DNA of 64,000 bases from Exophiala sp. HKRS030 (lineage: Eukaryota; Ascomycota; Eurotiomycetes; Chaetothyriales; Herpotrichiellaceae): assembly GCA_023897205.1 (NCBI GenBank), contig JAHWDD010000003.1:2049665-2113664 (forward strand), read 5' to 3'. Shown here one piece after another: positions 1-11,409 of the stretch. The position numbers and the translations under genes were made by a program. The notes below the pieces were generated by a model. It had not been told where the DNA came from. It made no database searches and saw only the letters and a program-made list of their open reading frames with translations. Each line of letters begins with the position of its first letter. Within the stretch, counting starts at the first letter, position 1.

Positions 1-465
1 ACAAGCTTGACGACGGTAACGACAAGAAGTCGGTATAGAAGTCGGTCGTTGATTGGGGGTGACTGTGTCACTGGGAAGGAGAACAGAATGAGGGATTTGA
101 GTGAATGCTACTCAGTATTTGGGTCTGGCTGAGGCGTAAAGCGTGGCCCAAACGAAGAGGCAAACACAAAGCGTACCCGGAGCATCAGAGGAGTGAGAAG
201 AAAGTGGGAAGCTGAACTACAGCCACTTTGAATCCCTCATCTTTGAGTAGGAGGAAGAGAGAGAGACGGAGTGGACAAAGTATTCAAGGATGAAAAGGCG
301 CTGGATGGAAAGGCCGCTTCCACTTTTGGCAACTAATCCGAGGACAGTCGTTCCCTCGTGTCTCTCCCAACAATTTCCAAGAATTGCTTCATTCAATTAC
401 TCGCGACCAAGTGTCAGTACTGCTCGTTTATGAAAGGCAAATATCTTGAAACTTGACCTCAGATC
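1..465. other. Intergenic, no gene seen
   Basis: This stretch lies 3' of the MFS transporter whose stop codon is at 466-468 on the minus strand. I see no convincing ORF, RNA gene or repeat in it. It may hold the 3' UTR of that transporter. Confidence 0.5.
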
Positions 466-2408
466 TCAATAGAACCGCCGCTTCTCCACCAATTTGTAAT
501 AACGTGGACCTAAAGCAGTACGAATCCTCTTCCCGTATATCAGCAAAGGCACATACGCCATCCCAATTCCAAAGCAGAGGCATCCGACAACGATGAACAT
601 ATTTGCCATTCCCATGTTCTTTAACCACGGACTAACTGTGAACGGCATGGCGATGCTGATCGCGTTCCTTACAAAGGTGACGCCCACGAATGCCTCAGCG
701 GTAAGCTATACACAGTCAGTCAAGGTCAGACACATCAGGGGAAAAGGGGTTGTTGAAATGTACCTCATAGTATATGTCTATGACCATGGTGAAGGTAATA
801 TCTCCCATGGCGCTGAAGCCAAAACCGAACAAAGCACCACCGATACTTGGATAGATCCAGTGCAGGCCCTTGACCACAGTTAGCTACCATATCACCACTT
901 GTCGCAAACCAAAACAAATCACTTACGTGAGCTGCAGTCACCCCGAATATGATGAGACCACCACCCATGGCGAAGTAGACCGGTAGGAGGAGATGAAGTC
1001 GCATTTCAGGTTCAAATACTCCGTGATTTCTTTTGGCAAGCCAAACAACAAGTCGATCCGAGAGAATGCCTGCATAGGCGCTGCCGATGATAGTTCCTAC
1101 CAAGGGACCTAACAACAGATTCCCGAGTCCAGAGGCCGTGAATAGATAGGGCGGAGCTGAAAAGATGATAGGACTCGTGGCTGAATATAGCACCAGCCAG
1201 CAGATTGAGGAAGAGTACTGGATTGCGGTGAACAAGACGTGTGGGAGGAAGAGGACCGATACTGGGGCGATGAAAAGCCTCCACAACGATTCTGGAGTGG
1301 TGGTGACGAAGCGCATACGTTGCCAATATGTGTTCGGGGCTGGTATCTCTGCTTCTGTTATAGAAACAGCGAGGCCAGGTTCGGACTGCACATCTGTCTG
1401 GCCCTCTTTGAGATCTTGATCCTGGTCGAGGGAAGTCTTCACTCCATCCAGCTGTACTGACGATTGCAGGTCAGGTAAGCCATTGGAGACGCGGTTGTAT
1501 TTTGTCTCCTCGTAGCCAAAGAGGAAGACGATTGCGAGGATGGTCTGGGTTATGCCGAGGGTATAGTAACACCATCGCCATCCGTGAGCCGTAGCCTGAG
1601 CACCAGCGGCAACTGGGGTGAGGAAGCCGCCAGCTACAACGGCCAATTGGTAGAATGCATTGGCTCTGCCTCTTTGGTGGATGAAATATAGATCCGCAAT
1701 CTAGAGAGATTCGAGTAAGTACACTACGTCAAATGTGATTCTTAAAAAAGGGGAATAGGCCTCACTGTCATCTGGACCACTGTTTCATTGATTGCCCCAG
1801 CCCAGCCGATGATGATGGAGGTCAGAATCACCTCAGCATAACTGGTCCGTCTTGCTGTCCACCAGCATCCAGCTGCCATGACGGCGACAGATGCAATGTA
1901 TGTTGACCGTCGACCGTACTTGATGGTCAGGGGCACGAAAAGCGCACATCCAGTGGCCAACCCGGCCAAGTTTGCGGACTGCCCATGCTGAAAGGCCGTG
2001 ATGGGCATTTTCATGTCTTCTACCATCTGTGGCCAAAGCACTGGTTGGATCATGATGCTGTCAATTCTTGGTCAACCAATGTACTCAACCGAGCATGGTC
2101 ATCATACCCTGTGAAGCTTGCCAAGGTCGCTGCAAGGACAAGGAGATAGTTGAAGGCTTTCCGCCAGTTGTTCCAATTCTGTTCCAACTCTGTTACTCAA
2201 ACACCATGGCCTCACGTGCCTGAATGCTTACCAGCGGATCATTTGGGTCATTCGAAGGATGAGGAACGAGGACGACCTTCAACGCCTCGCTTGCGGCTTG
2301 CCCTAGTATCCCGGTCTTAGTTTCTGACCAACCTGTACCTGAGAATTTGGGCTACTTACGCTCAAGCAGCGGGATAGTTCCAGGAGGGTGTTCAGGTCGC
2401 ATGGTCAT
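466..2408 (-). CDS. MFS transporter (fungal DHA1/HOL1-like)
   Basis: Predicted plasma-membrane proton-coupled transporter of about 533 aa. I place seven exons at 2360-2408, 2232-2302, 2108-2178, 2057-1766, 1700-927, 868-764 and 705-466; their lengths sum to a multiple of three. The protein begins MTMRPEHPPGTIPLLE, then a cytosolic stretch with NDPNDPLNWNNWRK, which is typical just before the first membrane segment in this family. A loop motif KYGRRS (about residue 110) matches the MFS loop 2-3 signature. A hydrophilic central loop (about residues 190-250) separates two hydrophobic halves. An upstream ATG at 2579 would add an implausible basic tail, so I chose 2408. It is divergent from the amidohydrolase at 3280 and resembles the second MFS gene at 5326-7463. 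Substrate unknown; uptake or efflux of an aromatic or amide compound is inferred from context only. Confidence 0.85.
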
Positions 2409-3279
2409 GAAGCTCGCTGATTCTCGACCGTGTGTGTATTCGACCCGTATACTGTACTGTGGGGTCTGACTACCCTTTTTATCGTCTCGGTCGGAAGCAA
2501 AGCGGATCTTCCGGCGTCGACCCACCCCTATCTGTGTCCTCTCCCTCCTAACAGAACAACGTACAGCTGAACCCGGCATTTACCAGCCTCACATCGCGGC
2601 ACTTTTCTCTTATGACTCTTGACAGCAGGTGTATATCCTGGACTTTGCATTGTATCCACTCACGCTTTTACAGCAAGAAACATGTTTCCTCCCAGCAGCT
2701 ATCCTGTAGCATCCTGGACAGAAGGACACGACTAGAAAAACTCTTCCACGTTACCAATCTACGGATGCAAAACATGCTTCATGATGATCCAAGACGGCCA
2801 CATGGTATCAGATCGTATAGCAGTTGTCGTAAAGCACACAAAATTACAAATTGTGTGGCACATGTAACAAGGCTGCCAGACGCCCAGACCTCTTGATCAC
2901 TCGGCAAACATGCGGAGGTTCCGAACGCGCAAATACATTTGATACGATCCTCGTCGAGACAAGCGAAGTACGTCCCCATCTTTGAGATAGCATTCCGAAT
3001 ACTCGTGTCTATGCAGTTCCGCCACGTGGAAAAGCCCATGCTCCCACAAGAACTTCAGCCTCAATACATTCACTAGGTATCTTTGGCTTCTTGTTTTTAC
3101 CCAATCCCCCGGTACATAACAACATTTCTTCGTGGCCAGGGTCGAGATCTTGATCGCCTATCTTAGTATCTAGCCGAAAAGCACCTCGACTGGGGCTTGA
3201 TTCATGCGTACGAGACGACCTGCCACACAACCGGAAAAGAGGTCAGTCTCAGCACCCACCCTCCCAATTCTCGACCAAT
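2409..3279. other. Divergent promoter region
   Basis: This 871-bp gap separates two divergent starts (MFS at 2408, amidohydrolase at 3280). It holds several TTCCG or CGGAA half-sites (for example 2993-2997, 3014-3018, 3232-3236) and one CGGA-GGT-TCCG inverted repeat at 2913-2923. No gene is evident. Confidence 0.5.
2913..2923. promoter_or_regulatory. CGGAGGTTCCG inverted repeat
   Basis: CGGA-GGT-TCCG is an inverted pair of CGG triplets with a 5-bp gap, the layout bound by Gal4-type Zn2Cys6 factors. It is a shortened version of the CGGAA-N-TTCCG sites found in other promoters of this region. It lies about 360 bp upstream of the amidohydrolase and 505 bp upstream of the MFS gene. Confidence 0.4.
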
Positions 3280-4988
3280 ATGTCTTCTTCTTCGGCAGCG
3301 GTTGCCTACCACTCGGGCAACGTCTATACCGTCGCAGAGTCTCAGCCTCATGCTGAAGCTTTCATTGTCTCCCCAAATGGCACTTTTGTGGCCGTGGGGT
3401 CCAACACCGAAATTCTGGAATTGGCCCGTCGTGACGGCCTCCCAACGTTTGACCTCAGATCCCGGTTTGTCATGCCCGGAATCCACGACGCCCATGCCCA
3501 TCTCTTGATGGCCGGGCTTTCGAACTTGTCCAGCGTCAAACCCGGCCACGACGTGACGAATGAGAACGTGGCTGCGAGGCTCAAGTCTCCCGGGTGTCAG
3601 TGCCAGTGCCCCCACGAGTACGGCGACTGGCTGATCGGCGATCTCTTCAAGATTGACGACTTTGATCGTTCGTCCCTGGATTCCGAGTTTCCGGACACGC
3701 CCGTGGCCCTCCGCGGAGGGGTCGGCCACTCGATGTTCATGAACACGGCGGCACTGAAGCGGGCGGGGTACGACGCCGAATCCGGCGAGCCCAACGGAGA
3801 GAAAATGTTCAGGTACCTCCGCCGGCCGGACGGCCAACTCACGGGGGAGGTGGCCGAGAGGGGCATGGAGAAGGCGCTCTTCACCATTCCGAAACCCACC
3901 AGGTCGCACGCGAAGAGGTGCCTCCTGAGTTCCATTCAGGTGCTGCAGCGCGCCGGGGTCACCAGCGTCCAGGAAGCGTCCGCCAACAGCCTGGCACTGA
4001 CGGGCCTGAAGGAACTCGACGACGCCGGCGAGCTGAAAATGGACGTCCAGACTCACATCGCCTATCGACCCATCTGGCTCGCCGAGGAACCGGAAGACAT
4101 GATCGAAAAGACTCTGGAGGATGCGGAAAAGTATCAATCGCGACACATCCAGACCAACTTTATAAAGTTCATGCTCGACGGCATTCCGATGGCCCCGTAT
4201 TTCACTCACTGTGGACTCACGGATTCGGGAGAGGTCGACGAGAGTAAGATCCTGATTGATGATCTGGCAGATCTCATCACCAGATTCGACGCAAGGGGCA
4301 TGACGTGCAAGATACATTGTACCGGCCAAGGCAGCGCGCGTAGGGCACTTGACGTTTACGAAGAGTTGAGGAAAGCCAACCCAAACGGACCCAAACACGA
4401 AGTTGCTCATTGTAACGGCGTTCACGATGGTGAGTGCTCACCTCGTACACAGCTAATGATTGATATCAATCTCTAGTATTCAACAAGACTGACTTTTTCT
4501 TACGAAACACACCAGATGATTACCCGAGATTCCAGAAACTTAACGTGACCGCAGAAATGTCGCCGTCACTGTTATTTCCCATTCCAGATATCGCCGCCCC
4601 GGACGGTCTAGCGACGTGGGACTTTGCAAAGATGATCAAGAGCGGTGCTCACGTCACGATCGGAAGTGATTATTTCAACGAAGACCCTTCACCAATGACA
4701 CCTTGTGCTGCCATTTTGGAGAATGTCATGAGTGCCATGCCAGATTCACTCAAAGACGAAGACGGTGCCGCCACCAGGACTGCCGCCGCCGAGGCAATTG
4801 TGAGGATGCTGACTTTATCCGGTGCAGAAGCCACTGGTAGGGATGACATATCGGGTAGTATAGAGGTTGGGAAAAAGGCAAACTTTATCATGGTCGACAG
4901 AGATTTGAGTCGAGCTGAATTCCAGGGGGCTATCGTCATGGGCACTTGGTTCGAGGGCGAGAGAGTATGGGAGTCATCGTCGGAGTGA
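3280..4988 (+). CDS. Amidohydrolase 3 family protein (YtcJ-like)
   Basis: Metal-dependent hydrolase of the amidohydrolase superfamily, 540 aa, with exons 3280-4429 and 4516-4988. The intron has a GTGAGT donor and CAG acceptor. After the N-terminal beta domain comes the metal motif GIHDAHAHLL (about residue 68), then IHCTGQG and VAHCNG with further histidines, and a late GSDYFNEDP aspartate. These match the Zn-binding residues of the YtcJ/N-substituted-formamide-deformylase-like group. No signal peptide is seen, so the protein is probably cytosolic. Known relatives cleave amide, formamide or carbamate bonds, but the substrate cannot be read from sequence. Its place between two MFS genes suggests it acts on an imported compound. 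A 407-aa open frame on the opposite strand is a shadow of this GC-rich gene. Confidence 0.88.
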
Positions 4989-5325
4989 AAAACCATTTAG
5001 CTTGTGACATATGCTCAGCAGCAAAGGCATTGAACCCGTATATACAGATCATCCGCAGATATCTCAGTGCCTTGATCCCTGATTCCTCCGAGCAATCAAT
5101 ATGAACATGTCGTCAAGTGTTTTGTGAAGAGGGAGCATGCAAGTCCATGGTAAGTTTATTTCACCTTCAACAAACACCATTGTTGACGTGATACCGACCT
5201 GCAGAGCCCTTGTACTTGACCCCCATGAATCTCTCTCGGTCTTCCGCCAAAAACAATGGCAACCTTTCAATAACCGTTTTGTCTACTCGACTAGCGTACT
5301 CGAAGATTGAAATCAGGTCAACTCC
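4989..5325. other. Convergent intergenic region
   Basis: These 337 bp lie between the 3' ends of the amidohydrolase (+) and the second MFS gene (-). They probably contain both 3' UTRs. Nothing else is seen. Confidence 0.5.
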
Positions 5326-7463
5326 TCATGTCTGTTTCTTTGGCGAAGGAAAAGCCCCTCTCCACCTAGACCCAAATACTTGAACAGTGATGATGAGAAG
5401 AAAAGCACCTCCGACAATACCTGCTTGAGCTCCGAAAGACACCACAGGACCATCTGATTCTGCCCAATTGACCAAAAAGTAGTTGACAATAAAACCTCCC
5501 CAGACTCTGAAAGCGTTGATGATTGAAGAAGCTTCGACGGTGTGATCTGGGAATACATCACTTGCGTATGCTGACGAAAGGGTCAATCCCCGATTTGCCT
5601 TTACAAATAAAGTGGCTGGATGGATAAATTGACAAGGGAAAGGCAAGACATACCTGTAATGGCCACGGTCTGAGTGACGAGACCAAACCCATAAATCCCA
5701 TAAGCCATGACGGGCCCTATCCATGGCATCTTGTCCGCCAAAGCGTACCCATACAGTACCAATGACCCAATCAACAAAACGACAGAAATCCATACCATCC
5801 AAAGTCTCACCTCGGGCTCGTACACGCCACGCGAGCGTTTGATGTGTCTGGTAAAGATGAAATCATTGAACCAATGACCAAAGAGTTCACCAAGGAACAT
5901 TCCAATCTACACAGAGTCAGGTAGTGTCAATTTATTTTCCTTCTGTTTCGATCCAGAAGTTCAGAGATATAAACTTACAATGGGCGAGAAATAAAACAGA
6001 GACACGGTAAGCGTGCTGTAGCCATACCCTACCGGAGGCGGTGGTACGAAGAACAATGTGAGTGTGACGTTGATCCCGATGCTCCACATGAAACTGAGGA
6101 GGTAATAAACTGCAGGCAGTATTAGTTAGGTATGATTTGTCTGTCGCAGACTCTTGTCAAGGCGTTTTAATACAAAAGGAAAAAGAAACTCACCACAAAC
6201 ACACAAAAAGTGTGGTCGAGTCGCAACTATGCACATATCCTGAATAGTATGCTTGACACCGTTGTGGTAAGCTTGATATCCGGTGATGCCAGTGAGCAAT
6301 TTTGCTCTTGCGACGAGTCTTTCTGTCATACTTGGGCTGCTCTTTGAAGAAGAAACATGAGTTTGTTCGTCTCCATGGGCTGTTTCTTGACCAAAGAGAA
6401 CAATCAGGATAACACCAATCGCCAAAAGGCCTGTGTTGACCCATGACGAGGTCCTCCAACTGGCGTAGTTGACAATGACTCCAGATATCAAAGGACCGAT
6501 AACTGGTGAGAAGATGATTGAGAATGCCCAGATGCCGATTTTACGAGCGTGTTCTGCAACCAAGCAAGGTACTTCAGTTTCTGCCCTCTTCTATAGGGAC
6601 AAAAAGGGACGAAGCAAGGTAGGTAGGTGGTAGTCAGTCGTACGTACCATGAAAGAAGAACATGTCATGAATCATGCTCAAGCCAACAACCTGAGGCGAG
6701 GTGATGACGAACCCTTGCATACAGCGTATCACGAGATATGACATCCAACCTGGAGTTGCAGAGGCGGCGATGTTCAGGATGAATGCTATGGAAATGGCCC
6801 AGAACAAGATTGGGAGACGCCCGACCCATCGAGTCAGCGGGACGGCTGCAAGACCACCTGCTCCTATCATCTAGCAGTGAATTTGTCAACGTCAGTTACC
6901 AACATCAGAGGAGCCACTGCGACAAAACGGGTGGTGACAACATACAAAAACGTTGCCAGAGATGTTTCTTCCCGCGTTGGTAGTGCTGATACCCCAGTAT
7001 TCGGACTGTGAAATCACAAGAGGAATGGCCCATGCCGATGTCATGTCTGTCATGAGGGTACTATAGACTTTTTTGAAGGGTTTTTGTAAGTATGATTTGC
7101 TCGCAATGCCGTGAAAAAGGAAATAGGTTGACGTACAGAGAACAAACAAAATCAGGTGTTTCTTTCTCCATGACCACTAGTTATGGATGTTAGTTATCCA
7201 GTCGAATAACCAGTAAGGAAAGAGCAACTCACATTCAAAACATGCTCTGGGTCGTCAGGTGGCTGAGGGATCAAGATGAACCGACCATCCGCAGTGGTTT
7301 TGAGTTGGGAGATAGTTTCCTCTCCCAAGTGTTCCTTTGGATGGTCGCCAAATCCAGGTGCGACGACGAGGGTGCCGGCTTTTCCACTGATGTGTTCCAA
7401 GTCAATCTCCATGTGAGGGGAGACGAGAGTCTCGGACTTTTGTTCAGACTTGTTGGGATCCAT
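5326..7463 (-). CDS. MFS transporter (second copy of the DHA1-like type)
   Basis: Predicted membrane transporter of about 534 aa in eight exons: 7233-7463, 7137-7176, 6946-7067, 6648-6870, 6194-6553, 5979-6109, 5654-5906 and 5326-5570. The summed length is in frame. The N-terminal cytosolic tail ends in PDDPEHVLNWSWRKK, the usual entry to the first helix in this fungal family, reconstituted across the first intron. The loop RWVGRLPILFW and the repeated hydrophobic blocks fit MFS topology. The long loop after GQETAHGDEQ is hydrophilic. It diverges from the zinc alcohol dehydrogenase at 7881. Transport of the compound handled by the neighbouring enzymes is inferred; the substrate is unknown. 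Confidence 0.85.
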
Positions 7464-7880
7464 GGTTGATGATGCCGCACGTTTCTAACAAGAGTGGACA
7501 CCAGATGAACTCTGAACAAGGTGGGTTATCCATTGTACTATATATCAAGGTGCATTGTATATAGGAAAACACCAGGGAACATTCCGCGGCAAGTGATAGA
7601 TAAGGCCTTCCGAATGGTCTACTGTATGTTGGTATTGGTTGTGATAGACTGATAATGTACATGAGACGGCACGGAGTATGATCCGACAAATGCCCGGTAT
7701 GGAATGGGTTCCGAGTTCCGTAGATTGAAGATACGAAAGTATGCAAGTCTGAGGCTGGTATCTTGATTACCCAGGTAGATCTTATCAAGTATTTGTATTT
7801 CGCTTATCTTTTTAATGCTATTTTCTTCCCGTGTCTTCTGTATTGAGTCAAAGGTTAACGAGTTCGTTGACGACGCGACC
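7464..7880. other. Divergent promoter between MFS and ADH
   Basis: A 417-bp gap between divergent starts. It contains a TGGAA-TGGG-TTCCG near-palindrome at 7700-7713 and more TTCCG half-sites (for example 7716-7720). No gene is evident. An in-frame ATG at 7815 exists for the ADH, but 7881 has a better context. Confidence 0.45.
7700..7713. promoter_or_regulatory. TGGAA-TGGG-TTCCG near-palindrome
   Basis: It differs in one base from the CGGAA-N4-TTCCG arrangement at 16362-16375 and has the same 4-bp gap. It lies about 170 bp upstream of the ADH start and 240 bp upstream of the MFS start. Confidence 0.4.
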
Positions 7881-9150
7881 ATGGGAGACCGGTCCGAAGC
7901 AAGCCTCCCAATGGATATTCCAGCCACTTACAAGGCTGTGGTCTTCGACAGACCTGGTGAAATCAGTACGAAAGTCGTCGAGCTCGAAACACCCAAACCT
8001 GGGCCGGGAGAGGTGCTAGTGAGACTGTACGTGTATTGCCGGACCCAAGTCCGGTGGCTTCTGGTGCATCGAGCAACAATTAGTCCCCACAAACAAGTGT
8101 TCTCCTTGCTGACTGTAAATCTGTACACAGGACCAAGTCCGGGGTCTGCGCCAGTGACCTCGAGATCATGATAGATGCTTGGCCTATACCTTGCGTGCCT
8201 GCCGGCCAGGTCGGTGGCCATGAAGGTGTCGGCACGGTGGTCATCCTGGGACCCGGTACTGAAGGAACGGTCAAAATAGGAGCTTGCGTCGGAGTTAAAC
8301 GAGTCGCCAATGTCTGTGGCTCTTGCGGTCCCTGCCTTGACGGTCGGGATGGCCTGTGTCCCAACCAGAACATCTCGGGCTGGTACCACCCGGGCACGTT
8401 CCAGCAGTACGTCGTCGCACAGGCATCCTACCTCACCCCCATACCGGAGGGTTTATCGCCGGAACTGGCAGCTCCGATGCTGTGCGCGGGCGTGACCACG
8501 TACGCGGCCCTCCGTAAAGCCAATACCAGGGGCGGGCAATGGATCGTGGTATCCGGTGCAGGTGGCGGGTTAGGACATATAGCGGTCCAATTAGCCAAGA
8601 ACGCATTCGCTCTTCGAGTGATTGGTATAGACGTGGGTGACAAGGAGTCGTTTGCGAAAGAATGCGGCGCAGAAAAGTTCATCGACCTCACAAAACTTAA
8701 GGGAAAATCTGCTTCTGAAGAAGTTTACCGAATCACAGGTGGAGAGGGCGCTCACGCCGTCGTGATTTGCACAGGAAACAATACCGCATATGCGCAAGGG
8801 CCCGACATGCTCAGATTCGGTGGCACAATGGTATGTGTAGGATTGCCAGGAGGACCACGCAAAAACATCGAGGGACTGAGCCCCGGGAAACTAATCGACA
8901 AGGAACTCAGCGTGGTAGGAAGTCTCTTGGGATCCAAAAGAGACGCCGTCGAGTGTTTGGACTTTGCCGCCAGAGGTGCAGTGAAGATCCACGTCGAGGT
9001 TCGAGGCATGAATGATATGACCAAGGTATGTCCAGGACCTGGTTCTCTCACACTCCTACAGGATTTGGTTACTGACCATGTTATTGTTAGACATTCGAAC
9101 AACTCAAAGCTGGTCATTTGTCTGGCCGAGTTGTCTTGGACCTTGCTTAA
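7881..9150 (+). CDS. Zinc-dependent alcohol dehydrogenase (Adh1-like)
   Basis: NAD(P)-dependent medium-chain alcohol dehydrogenase, 366 aa, with exons 7881-8026, 8131-9025 and 9091-9150. Splicing at GTACGT restores VRLTKSGVCASDLE, giving the catalytic Cys. The second zinc residues are in GGHEGVG and the third is in MLCAGVT, as in yeast Adh1. The structural zinc Cys set CGSCGPCLDGRDGLC is complete. The Rossmann motif SGAGGGLGHIAVQ lies in the middle. The start at 7881 has a C-rich ATGG context; an upstream in-frame ATG at 7815 is less likely. The enzyme interconverts an alcohol and an aldehyde, probably in the cytosol. Beside the aldehyde dehydrogenases of this region it could act on a benzyl-type alcohol, but yeast Adh1-like enzymes also use short aliphatic alcohols. 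Confidence 0.9.
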
Positions 9151-9492
9151 GATGCACTTGGCTCATTTCGTTGAAGAGAAGACTTTACGGTGGCAACAGA
9201 AACGAGTCCTCAACGTGGAAAATTTGATACATGCGTACATAAGATTAACGATAGAGGCGCGGCATGGCATTGATGATCAATATAAGCTTGCCACAAGCGG
9301 ATCACACAGCTTTCCTGGATCCTGTCAAATTTTCTATCTCACATGAGTAGAATCCTTGACGATTGAATCCACCCTGTTCCGAAGAGTGGGCATCTATCAC
9401 TCAAAACCACTTGGCAATGCCTAAGTCCTAGCAATAAATTTGTGTAAAAGTGATGTTTCTTAAGATGCTCTCTGAGCTGTGCTTGCCCTATT
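9151..9492. other. Convergent intergenic region
   Basis: These 342 bp separate the 3' ends of the ADH (+) and the FAD oxidase (-). No ORF or repeat stands out; 3' UTRs are expected. Confidence 0.5.
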
Positions 9493-11078
9493 CTAAAGAT
9501 GTGCCTTTTGAGTTTTGGCAGCAAGGGCATTCATCTTATCATGAGCCCTGATGAATGTCTTGTAGTTTGGGAATAGGCCCTTGGGATCCCATTTCTCTCT
9601 TATTTTCAAGAACTTTGCCAACGCTGTATCGGAGAGTACCTTCATCTAGAAGGAGAAGGAAAAGTTAGTTGGCTTAAAGAAGGGGTAACGGGTCAAGAAA
9701 CTTACATTGGCATCATCATTGTTCACATCGATTTCTGTGATGTACTGTCCAACGCTCACAGGCCATGCTTGGAAATACTTCTCACGCATGGGTTGCATGA
9801 TCTCAGGCTCTAAGTTGGGGTCGGTCCAGCCTGTTATGGTCGAGATGTATAGGTCTTGCACCAGACTCAAAGCACAGTCCTCCTCATCTGGCGTGATATC
9901 GCAATGACACATGAATACGGACGTCGTCCGCGTAGGGAACTCAGTCAATGCAGGCTTTATGGCGGCTAGTAGCTAGACACAATGTCAGCGCTGACGGATT
10001 CATCTTCAAACCCAGCACTTACCTTGGGCAAAGGAACTTTCGGGTCGTTCATGATGCTGTTGATTTGCCATCGCTGAGTCTTATCGTTGCCCAAGAACCC
10101 TCGTTTCCGGTCGAAGACTTCTTGGAAGGTTCTCTTCTCAACAGGTCTCATCTCGACGAGCTGTTGACGAACTCCGGAGGGAATTTTATCATAAGCACCC
10201 AGCAAGGTCTTTGCCTCGCGAAGTGTGTCGGCATAGCAGAGCAAATTTAAGGTCAGGACAAGCTTTGCCCCAGCTGGAATTTCATCTGTCGTGTAACTTG
10301 GATCGTACTTTTCGGGATAGTCGATGGTCAGATTCAGATCGGTTCCATATTTGGGAGTATCACGACCTCGTTCAATCGCCCATGTCATCAATTCTTCGTA
10401 CTTATCTCCAAGCTCGAACTTGAAAATTCTTTCCCACATGGTCGAGACCGGCATCGTTCTGCACCAAAAGCGAGTGACCACGCCGAAAAATCCCAGTCCA
10501 CTGCCTCTAGCGGCCCACCAGAGATCTTCATTTTCGGTTGGACTTGCAATGACTGTTCGGCCGTCCGGGACCACAATCTCCATCTTGTTGATCCAGGTCT
10601 GGTTGGTTGCACCCCAGCCTCGCAAGAACCATCCCTGTCCGCCGGCAAGAAGGAACCCAGCAGCACCCACTGTTGGTGCATGACCGTGTGGGAAAAACCT
10701 CTTGATCTCGGCAAGCTTCTTGGATAGCTCTTCAGTTCGAACAGCTGGTCCAAAGCAGATTTCGTGAGTCTTAGGGTTGTACTCAACATGGCGATTCAGA
10801 TTGACGGTGTCGATGAGGATGCCATCTTGGATCAGATTACCCATGTTCATAATGTGACCAGAAGAACGAATGCCGACATTTGTATTCAGGTCAACGGCAC
10901 GCTTTAATGCGATGCTGACCTCTTCTGGAGAAGTTACGATGTGTATCTCGCGTGGGTAACGTTCTGGAGTGGCTGCCGTAGGGTTATTGCGTCTACAGCG
11001 CTCATATTCTTCGCTCCCTCGGAAAAGAACATTGGAAGAATAAGAAGGGGTGGTTGTATATCTCGCTGGAGCCGCCAT
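9493..11078 (-). CDS. BBE-like FAD-linked oxidoreductase
   Basis: FAD-dependent oxidase or dehydrogenase with an N-terminal FAD_binding_4 (PCMH) domain and a C-terminal berberine-bridge-like (BBE) segment, 491 aa. Exons are 10023-11078, 9706-9972 and 9493-9645. The motif GIRSSGHIMNMGN (about residue 73) holds the His that is the usual 8-alpha FAD attachment site. Further FAD contacts appear in HGHAPTVGAAG and in ARGSGLGFFGVVTRF. The usual second flavin-linking Cys is not evident, so attachment may be by His only. The C-terminal WDPKGLFPNYKTF is the typical FAD-closing BBE end. No signal peptide is seen, unlike many secreted members. Relatives oxidise alcohols, sugars or aromatic substrates with oxygen. 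It is divergent from the flavocytochrome gene across a 331-bp promoter with strong CGGAA sites. Confidence 0.87.
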
Positions 11079-11267
11079 GATGGTTCTGTGTTAGGGGGAA
11101 TTCTTGGTTGTGGGAGAAGAGATAACAGACAATATTGCAAAAGCACGATACGAGAATACTGGATATACTCAATAAACACACAAGACAAGGACCTGAAGGA
11201 TACCTAACAATCATTTCATACCTATGCTTAAGGTGGCACAAGTGTTTAGGCTTCGGAGCATCGTTGG

Positions 11268-11288
11268 CGGAACGGCGGAAACGTTCCG
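11268..11288. promoter_or_regulatory. CGGAA-CGG-CGGAA-ACG-TTCCG operator candidate
   Basis: An exact CGGAA-ACG-TTCCG inverted repeat (11276-11288) preceded by another CGGAA at 11268-11272. It lies in the divergent promoter of the FAD oxidase (start 11078) and the flavocytochrome b2-like gene (start 11410), 122 bp from the latter. CGG triplets in inverted orientation are the classic Zn2Cys6 target. Confidence 0.6.
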
Positions 11289-11409
11289 ACCGCGCATCCG
11301 ACCACAACAGTCGGGAATGGGGGAGCACGTAACAAGCGGGATCAGGAGCGGATGATATGTCGGACAACAAGTTGCCTTGGGCGAACATCACAGTTGTTCC
11401 AGGGAAAAC

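Noticed and set aside
3202..4425. A 407-aa open frame on the minus strand
   Set aside because: It is a shadow of the GC-rich amidohydrolase exon, which has clear family motifs; the antisense product shows none.
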